Shown in pieces: positions 7,579 to 11,742 of a DNA stretch of 15,780 bases. Below the pieces are notes generated by a model. It had not been told where the DNA came from and did not search any database. It was given only the letters and a program-made list of their open reading frames with translations. Source of the stretch: RGIG6353 sp045590615 (GTDB taxonomy: Bacteria > Bacillota > Clostridia > Oscillospirales > SIG627). The stretch spans positions 1 to 15,780 of the forward strand of contig JAZNRH010000100.1 of the NCBI GenBank assembly GCA_045590615.1. The letters are read 5' to 3'. Position 1 is the first letter of the stretch. Each line of letters begins with the position of its first letter. A program made the position numbers and the translations under genes.

Positions 7579-8646
7579 ATGATGAAGTATTACGACGCAC
7601 ATGTTCATATTTGTTTTGATGCCCGTCTTGATGATGGGGTTGAAATGATGAAAACCAATTTTGAGGCAAGAGGCTGTACCGGAGCTACCCTTCTCGGTTT
7701 GCCGATGTCCGACCATTGTCACAACGGTTACGATGCCACGGATAACGTAAAAACCTTGTACTACAGAGAGGTCTCTAAGGATTTTGCAAAGGTTACTGCC
7801 TTTGCAGGCTTTGAGGGACACAGTGACGATCCCGATTATTATCTCGATTATGCCAAGAAGTGCGTTGCTATGGGCTTTGACGGCTTCAAGACAATAATGG
7901 GTATGCCGTCAGAGAGAAAGAAAATCAACAAGCCGATTTACGATTCATCATTTGATAAGTTCTTTGATTATCTCAGCGAGAACAAGCTACCCTTCGTGCT
8001 TCATTGTGCAAATCCAATCGAATGCTGGGACGTTGCAAACGCATCTCCCGGATTGATTAAGGCAGGGCGTGTATACGATGGCAGCTATCTAACGCAGGAA
8101 GAGCTTCATTGTGAGGCAGAGCGCCTGCTTGAAAGGTTTCCCAAGCTTCGCATTACCTTTGCACACTTTCTGTTTATGGGCGATAAGTATGACAGAATAA
8201 AGAAAATTCTTGACACCTATGAAAACGTTACTCTCGACCTTACCCCCGGAGCATCTGTTTTCGCTAACTTTTCCAAAGATGCGAAGAAATGGAGAGAGTT
8301 TTTCATAGAATATCAGCATAGAATAATGTTTGGAAGTGACAATTATATCGTTCTTAAGGATTGCGATTATCCTTCGATGATAAAGCGTTTCTTTCTCGTG
8401 CGCGATTTTCTTGAAAAAGACGGCGAATTTCACAATATAAACAGAGATTATATCGGACTTGGTCTCGATGAGAGTGTCGTTGAGAATATATGCTGGAACA
8501 ACGCCGAAAGACGTGCTCAGCCCAATCCTGTAAACAAGGAGAACGTCGTAAAGGAATGTAAACGACTCCTCGGGGAAGAAGGTATCCTCGCAGGCTACGA
8601 TAAGGAAAACCTCAACAAGATAATAGCAGAGTGGGGAACAAAATAA
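7579..8646 (+). CDS. Amidohydrolase family 2 (PF04909-like) metal-dependent hydrolase
   Basis: 355-aa TIM-barrel amidohydrolase. Metal ligands can be followed: H8-x-H10 in YYDAHVHICFD, a possible bridging Lys104 in GFKTIMG, His142 in FVLHCANP, His196 in ITFAHFLFMG, and the catalytic/metal Asp254 in IMFGSDNYI. Relatives hydrolyse or decarboxylate small cyclic or aromatic substrates and sugar lactones. GAGG at 7569-7572 lies 6 nt from ATG 7579; a second ATG at 7582 is equally workable. It is the last gene of the operon with the oxidoreductase and is followed by a strong terminator. Cytoplasmic, no signal peptide. The substrate is probably the oxidoreductase product (inference). Confidence 0.87.
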   Translation: MMKYYDAHVHICFDARLDDGVEMMKTNFEARGCTGATLLGLPMSDHCHNGYDATDNVKTLYYREVSKDFAKVTAFAGFEGHSDDPDYYLDYAKKCVAMGFDGFKTIMGMPSERKKINKPIYDSSFDKFFDYLSENKLPFVLHCANPIECWDVANASPGLIKAGRVYDGSYLTQEELHCEAERLLERFPKLRITFAHFLFMGDKYDRIKKILDTYENVTLDLTPGASVFANFSKDAKKWREFFIEYQHRIMFGSDNYIVLKDCDYPSMIKRFFLVRDFLEKDGEFHNINRDYIGLGLDESVVENICWNNAERRAQPNPVNKENVVKECKRLLGEEGILAGYDKENLNKIIAEWGTK

Positions 8647-8654
8647 CATAAATT

Positions 8655-8685
8655 AAAGTGGAGCTTTCAAAAAGCTCCACTTTTT
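8655..8685 (+). terminator. Rho-independent terminator of the oxidoreductase-amidohydrolase operon
   Basis: Perfect 13-bp stem AAAGTGGAGCTTT (8655-8667), CAA loop, AAAGCTCCACTTT (8671-8683), running into TTTTT. On the opposite strand the stem is followed by TTTAATTT, so it can also stop the convergent 34-aa ORF transcript. Confidence 0.9.
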
Positions 8686-8695
8686 GTGATTGTTA

Positions 8696-8723
8696 CCTTG
8701 AACCCCTGAAAAGCATTGTTATT
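8696..8723. repeat. 27/28-bp direct repeat, left copy
   Basis: Begins CCTTGAACCCC and ends GCATTGTTATT. The second copy at 9224-9250 is identical except for one missing C. The copies bracket the Xre/small-ORF island. Confidence 0.8.
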
Positions 8724-8823
8724 TTGAGCTATTGATTTTTACAAGCTTATATTCAGGACTTCTTAAAAGGATGCCGTTTGGCGTGGGTATTACCTCAACC
8801 TCTTTTTTCGCATATTTTCTCAT
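8719..8823 (-). CDS. Putative 34-aa small basic protein
   Basis: Minus-strand ORF: ATG at 8823-8821, TAA at 8721-8719. The peptide starts MRKYAKKEVEVIPTPNG and ends SPEYKLVKINSSK: a Lys/Arg-rich start, a PTPNG turn and a hydrophilic tail, with no membrane segment. AAGGAG lies 7 nt upstream of the ATG, a better ribosome binding site than that of the neighbouring regulator. A TTGACA promoter lies about 80 nt upstream. It is divergent from the Xre-type gene and their promoters interleave, suggesting joint control. Its 3' end overlaps the left 28-bp repeat. I do not recognise the family; it could be an antitoxin-like, signalling or regulatory microprotein, or a decayed gene end. Confidence 0.55.
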   Translation of the reverse strand: MRKYAKKEVEVIPTPNGILLRSPEYKLVKINSSK

Positions 8824-8868
8824 ATTATTCTCCTTATGTGTAAAAAGTATTGTGCTACATTTTACATC

Positions 8869-8897
8869 TTACAAATATACTATAACTTGTTTATAAT
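8869..8897 (+). promoter_or_regulatory. Promoter of the Xre-type gene (weak -35)
   Basis: A perfect TATAAT at 8892-8897 is preceded, after 17 nt, by TTACAA (8869-8874), which matches the -35 consensus poorly. A weak -35 suits a regulated promoter. It interleaves with the opposite-strand promoter at 8879-8908. Confidence 0.55.
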
Positions 8898-8908
8898 ATA
8901 CTTGTCAA
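8879..8908 (-). promoter_or_regulatory. Promoter of the 34-aa ORF
   Basis: Read on the minus strand: TTGACA (8908-8903), 18 nt, TATAGT (8884-8879). Expected start near 8872, with a leader of about 50 nt. The -35 box lies just past the -10 of the + strand promoter, so RNA polymerase cannot occupy both at once. Confidence 0.6.
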
Positions 8909-8930
8909 TATAAAAATGCAGGTAAATAAT

Positions 8931-9158
8931 ATGAATGAATACGGTACAATAAAAATCAAGCTTGATGAATTAATCAAAGAAAAAGGAATAAGTAAAAACA
9001 AGCTGAGTCACAAGGCAGAGATGCAACGCACTCAGATTAATAACTATTGCAATAATAAAATCACACGGCTTGATACCGACGTTCTTGCAAGAATATGTAC
9101 CGTGCTTGATTGTAAAATTTCCGATTTGCTGGAGTTTGTTCCAAACGATAGCGAATAA
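8931..9158 (+). CDS. Xre/Cro-CI-type HTH transcriptional regulator
   Basis: 75-aa single-domain DNA-binding protein. A helix-turn-helix is evident: IKLDELIKEKGISKNKLSHKA (helices 1-2) and MQRTQINNYCNNKITRLDTDVLARICTVLDC (recognition helix and beyond), ending in KISDLLEFVP, the typical end of the HTH_26/YozG-like subgroup. Length fits that subgroup. The start is taken at ATG 8931, with CAGG 8 nt upstream; an in-frame ATG at 8916 lacks a ribosome binding site. It probably binds the A/T-rich divergent promoter region (8869-8908), controlling itself and the 34-aa ORF (inference). It could equally be a solitary regulator from a lost mobile element. Confidence 0.85.
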   Translation: MNEYGTIKIKLDELIKEKGISKNKLSHKAEMQRTQINNYCNNKITRLDTDVLARICTVLDCKISDLLEFVPNDSE

Positions 9159-9194
9159 AGACAAGGGCTGTAAAAAATCAGACTATATAAAACC

Positions 9195-9227
9195 AAGGGG
9201 ATGCTTTTTAGCAAAAAGCATCCCCTT
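9195..9227 (+). other. Perfect 15-bp stem-loop after the Xre-type gene
   Basis: AAGGGGATGCTTTTT (9195-9209), AGC loop, AAAAAGCATCCCCTT (9213-9227). There is no U-run after it on either strand, so it is not a canonical terminator, although it may end or protect the transcript. Its right end runs into the right copy of the 27-bp repeat, so it may belong to that repeat unit. Confidence 0.6.
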
Positions 9228-9250
9228 GAACCCTGAAAAGCATTGTTATT
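9224..9250. repeat. 27/28-bp direct repeat, right copy
   Basis: Matches 8696-8723 with one base deleted from the CCCC run. It starts in the right arm of the 15-bp stem-loop. Confidence 0.8.
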
Positions 9251-9274
9251 AAAAAATCACCATTTTATCAAATA

Positions 9275-9307
9275 ACAAAAAACGCAACGGATTTTCCGTT
9301 GCGTTTT
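9275..9307 (-). terminator. Terminator of the rpsB-tsf operon
   Basis: 13-bp perfect stem AAAACGCAACGGA (9279-9291), TTT loop, TCCGTTGCGTTTT (9295-9307). Read on the minus strand it is followed by a run of six T. It lies just after the tsf stop. Confidence 0.9.
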
Positions 9308-9319
9308 GGTTTGTTTATA

Positions 9320-10246
9320 TTAGTTTCCTGCGAGCTGCTTTGCAATCTCTTCTGCAAAGTTCTCTTCCTTCTTTTCAAGGCCTTCGCCCTTTTCGTACAT
9401 AAGGAATGCTTCAACCTTAACGTCGCCGCCGATTTCCTTTGCTACGCTTGCAAGATACTGCTCAACTGTGAACTTCTCTTCCTTAACGTATTCCTGAAGG
9501 AGAAGGCAGTTTGTTGAATAGTACTTACCGAGCTTACCGAGAGCCATCTTTTCGATGATGTTCTCAGGCTTGTTAGCGTTCTTCTCATCATTCTTGATCT
9601 GAGCCATGATGATTTCCTTTTCTGCATCGATAACAGAAGCGGGAACGTCTTCCTTGTTGAGGTAGAGAGGCTTCATAGCTGCAATCTGGAGAGCTACGTT
9701 CTTAGCAGCTTCCTTGAATTCAGCCTTGTCTGCAGCTGCGCTGTCAGCCATCTTAACCATAACACCGATTGAACCCTTACCGTGAATGTAAGAAGCGATT
9801 GTACCGTTTATGGTTACAAATCTTCTGATGTTGATGTTTTCACCAATCTCGAATACCTTGTTCTTGAGAGCTGTCTCTACGTTCTGCTCTGCGTCAAAGG
9901 GAAGAGCGAGAAGCGCTTCAACGTCTGCAGGCTTCTTGTCAAGAATAATCTTGAGAAGGTCCTTAACAAATGCTCCGAATACTGCGTTTGATGCAGCAAA
10001 GTCGGTTTCGATGTTAACTTCAATCATAGCTGCAGTCTTTGTAGCCTCGTCGTACATAATGTCAACGATACCTTCTGCTGCAATTCTTGATGATTTCTTA
10101 TCTGCTACTGCAAGACCCTTCTCACGAAGAATCTTTATTGCTTCTTCTTCGTTGCCGTCAGCCTCTGTGAGCGCCTTCTTACACTCCATCATACCAAGAC
10201 CTGTCTTGGCTCTGAGGTCTGCAACCTGTTTTGCTGTGATAGGCAT
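9320..10246 (-). CDS. tsf: Elongation factor Ts
   Basis: 308-aa guanine-nucleotide exchange factor that releases GDP from EF-Tu in the cytoplasm. The N-terminal UBA-like domain is clear (AKQVADLRAKTGLGMMECKK, residues 5-24). It is followed by the linker region and Thr81-Asp82-Phe83 of TDFAASNAVF, matching the EF-Ts TDFVARN signature whose Asp-Phe pair contacts EF-Tu. Two core subdomains follow, with the C-terminal LGKYYSTNCLLLQEYV region. Length is normal. It is second in the operon, 55 nt after rpsB, and is terminated directly. The usual Firmicutes neighbours pyrH and frr are not downstream. The start codon lacks a close Shine-Dalgarno: AAAGGA lies 31 nt upstream, separated by a hairpin. Confidence 0.97.
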   Translation of the reverse strand: MPITAKQVADLRAKTGLGMMECKKALTEADGNEEEAIKILREKGLAVADKKSSRIAAEGIVDIMYDEATKTAAMIEVNIETDFAASNAVFGAFVKDLLKIILDKKPADVEALLALPFDAEQNVETALKNKVFEIGENINIRRFVTINGTIASYIHGKGSIGVMVKMADSAAADKAEFKEAAKNVALQIAAMKPLYLNKEDVPASVIDAEKEIIMAQIKNDEKNANKPENIIEKMALGKLGKYYSTNCLLLQEYVKEEKFTVEQYLASVAKEIGGDVKVEAFLMYEKGEGLEKKEENFAEEIAKQLAGN

Positions 10247-10258
10247 AGCTTTATACCG

Positions 10259-10283
10259 TTTGCCAAAGCTGGCAAAATCCTTT
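10259..10283 (-). promoter_or_regulatory. Hairpin between the tsf Shine-Dalgarno and start codon
   Basis: On the minus strand AAAGGA (10283-10278) is followed by TTTGCCA-GCTT-TGGCAAA, a perfect 7-bp stem, then 12 nt to the ATG at 10246. Folding the stem shortens the functional distance from about 31 to about 13 nt. This may be structure-assisted initiation or a translational control site. Confidence 0.5.
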
Positions 10284-10301
10284 CTTATTTAATTTTGTGA
10301 A

Positions 10302-11045
10302 TTATTCCTCGTCTGCAGCTGCTTCTTCAGCTACTGCTTCCTCTGCTTCGCCTGCAACCTCTTCGCCCTGATGTCCTTCGATTACAGCGTTTGCCATAAC
10401 TGAAGCGATGAGCTTGATTGCACGGATAGCATCGTCGTTACCGGGGATTACGTAGTCGATATCGTCGGGGTCACAGTTTGTGTCAACGATAGCTACAATC
10501 GGAATACCGAGCTTCTTTGCTTCTGCTACTGCGTTTGCTTCCTTGCGAGGGTCAACAACGAAAAGTGCATCGGGAATACCGGGCATTTCCTTGATACCGC
10601 CAAGGTTCTTTTCAAGAGTAGCCTTTTCCTTTGTGAGAGCGGCAACTTCCTTCTTGGGAAGAAGGTCGAAGGTTCCGTCCTCTTCGAACTTGTTGAGAGT
10701 GTTAAGTCTTGCGATGCTCTTTCTGATGGTCTTGAAGTTTGTGAGCATACCACCGGGCCAACGAGCATTTACAAAGTACATACCTGCTCTTACTGCCTCT
10801 TCCTTGATAGCGTCCTGCGCCTGCTTCTTTGTACCAACAAAGAGAATGCTGCCACCGTTTTCGGCGATTTCGCGAATGAACATATACGCCTCTTCTACCT
10901 TCTTAACCGTCTTCTGAAGGTCGATGATGTAGATGCCGTTACGCTCTGTGAAGATGTACTCAGCCATCTTCGGGTTCCATCTTCTTGTCTGATGTCCGAA
11001 ATGAACACCTGCTTCAAGAAGCTGCTTCATAGAAATTACTGACAT
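10302..11045 (-). CDS. rpsB: 30S ribosomal protein S2
   Basis: 247 aa. The N-terminus has MKQLLEAGVHFGHQTRRWNPKM (residues 6-27), the diagnostic S2 signature, followed by YIIDLQKT, ARWPGGMLTNFKTI and PDALFVVDPRKE..A..EA.KLGIPIVAIVDTNCDPD, all canonical. A coiled-coil-like insert (residues about 125-150) and an acidic Glu/Ala-rich C-terminal tail are visible. It assembles on the 30S subunit near S1/bS21 and ends up at the mRNA exit side. The start ATG has AAGGAGG 9 nt upstream. First gene of the rpsB-tsf operon, with its own promoter at 11159-11187. Confidence 0.98.
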   Translation of the reverse strand: MSVISMKQLLEAGVHFGHQTRRWNPKMAEYIFTERNGIYIIDLQKTVKKVEEAYMFIREIAENGGSILFVGTKKQAQDAIKEEAVRAGMYFVNARWPGGMLTNFKTIRKSIARLNTLNKFEEDGTFDLLPKKEVAALTKEKATLEKNLGGIKEMPGIPDALFVVDPRKEANAVAEAKKLGIPIVAIVDTNCDPDDIDYVIPGNDDAIRAIKLIASVMANAVIEGHQGEEVAGEAEEAVAEEAAADEE

Positions 11046-11152
11046 TTTTAATGTCCTCCTTAAAGTTTTTTACCACCACAGAAGCCTGTTGTTGAGGCAC
11101 ACCGAAGGGGTGCGAACTGCTCAGCTTTACACTCCTGTGTGTGTATTTTTGC
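11046..11152 (-). other. rpsB 5' leader, possibly structured
   Basis: About 107 nt between the predicted transcription start and the rpsB ATG, on the minus strand. It holds GCACCCC-TTC-GGTGTGC (one mismatch, near 11097-11113), a small ACAG-GCTT-CTGT stem, and AAGGAGG before the start. Leader-mediated autoregulation by S2 is known in several bacteria; whether this leader does so is inference. Confidence 0.4.
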
Positions 11153-11158
11153 CGATAT

Positions 11159-11187
11159 AGTATAGCACAACCCTGTACGTTTTGCAA
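11159..11187 (-). promoter_or_regulatory. Promoter of the rpsB-tsf operon
   Basis: Minus strand: TTGCAA (11187-11182), 17 nt, TATACT (11164-11159). Five of six bases match at -10. It lies 50 nt from the edge of the phage-like insert region. Confidence 0.8.
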
Positions 11188-11238
11188 GTGTACGGGGCGC
11201 CTTATTGCAATAATTTACAATTTGTTAATATTTACCGA

Positions 11239-11303
11239 TGTTTTTGACGGCAGTATCCCTCTCGGGTTCTCGTCCCATTTATATTTATCTGACAAACAAG
11301 AAA
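11239..11303. repeat. 65-bp direct repeat, left copy (A)
   Basis: Starts TGTTTTTGACGGCAGTATCC and ends TCTGACAAACAAGAAA. It matches 14572-14637 with about three substitutions and one indel. The two copies bracket the 3.3-kb phage-like fragment. Confidence 0.85.
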
Positions 11304-11375
11304 GTAGCTCTCAATATCTCGCTGATTTACAAGAAATCCGCAAGGCGTACGTCCATGACGTTAAAGAGAGCTACT
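11304..11375. repeat. 10-bp inverted repeat next to repeat A
   Basis: AGTAGCTCTC (11303-11312) and GAGAGCTACT (11366-11375) are perfect inverted partners 53 nt apart. The equivalent place beside repeat B holds a compact terminator hairpin, so this may be a terminator stem whose loop has been enlarged. Confidence 0.45.
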
Positions 11376-11404
11376 CTATGGACAATATACTACAAGCTTC
11401 ACAT

Positions 11405-11431
11405 AATGTCAATAGAAAAAATTCCCTTTCT
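11405..11431 (+). repeat. Domain-junction repeat, copy 1 (NVNRKNSLS)
   Basis: 27-bp sequence beginning AATGTCAATAGAAAAAATTC, identical to 13255-13281 and near-identical over 24 bp to 11778-11802. It encodes a basic ...KNSLS linker motif. Confidence 0.8.
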
Positions 11432-11562
11432 ACTGAAAAAGACAAAACAAAGCAAAAACAATTAGACGTTATCAATAACGCTAACCCTGCACCAAATACT
11501 TATCTTACTTGGGTACGTTCAGTTGATGATATTAAAACGTTGGCTGAAACGTTAGAAGATAG

Positions 11563-11626
11563 TGATTTTGTAAATAACGAAAAGCTCAAGGAGTCGGGCT
11601 TTGCTATCGAGGGCGTGAGCGTTAAC
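11563..11626 (+). repeat. 64-bp internal direct repeat, copy 1
   Basis: Encodes DFVNNEKLKESGFAIEGVSVN. It matches 12003-12066 with two substitutions. This copy is out of its normal domain context, suggesting unequal recombination or a partial duplication. Confidence 0.85.
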
Positions 11627-11742
11627 ATAAGGGATAAGGGAAAAATCAGTATCAGTATCTTATAGACTTCAAAGAAAATAAGACACCCGGCATCAGCAAT
11701 ACAGTCTCCAAAAAGGCTGAAGACCTCCTGCGAACGCGCCGA

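Larger units (their letters stand above)
11304..11665 (+). pseudogene. 5' fragment of a phage polyvalent-protein gene
   Basis: An open frame runs from a GTG at 11141, but that part covers the rpsB promoter and repeat A and is unlikely to be native; protein-like sequence starts about 11304 (an internal ATG lies at 11378). It contains the linker NVNRKNSLS, then NPAPNTYLTWVRSVDDIKTLAETLEDSDF, which resembles a segment of large phage/ICE polyproteins that normally continues much further. Here it jumps at 11563 into a 64-bp copy of metallopeptidase-domain sequence and then ends out of frame (IRDKGKISISIL, stop at 11663). The following frame resumes protein-like sequence at 11638. This is a rearranged, broken piece of the gene whose remainder is 11743-14301. 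No ribosome binding site or promoter is evident. Confidence 0.6.

Noticed and set aside
9195..9227. Calling the 15-bp stem-loop a rho-independent terminator
   Set aside because: No U-run follows it on either strand; kept only as a stem-loop.
11141..11303. GTG at 11141 as the start of the first polyvalent-protein fragment
   Set aside because: It has no good ribosome binding site, and the first 50 or so codons cross the rpsB promoter and repeat A, both non-coding in their other contexts.
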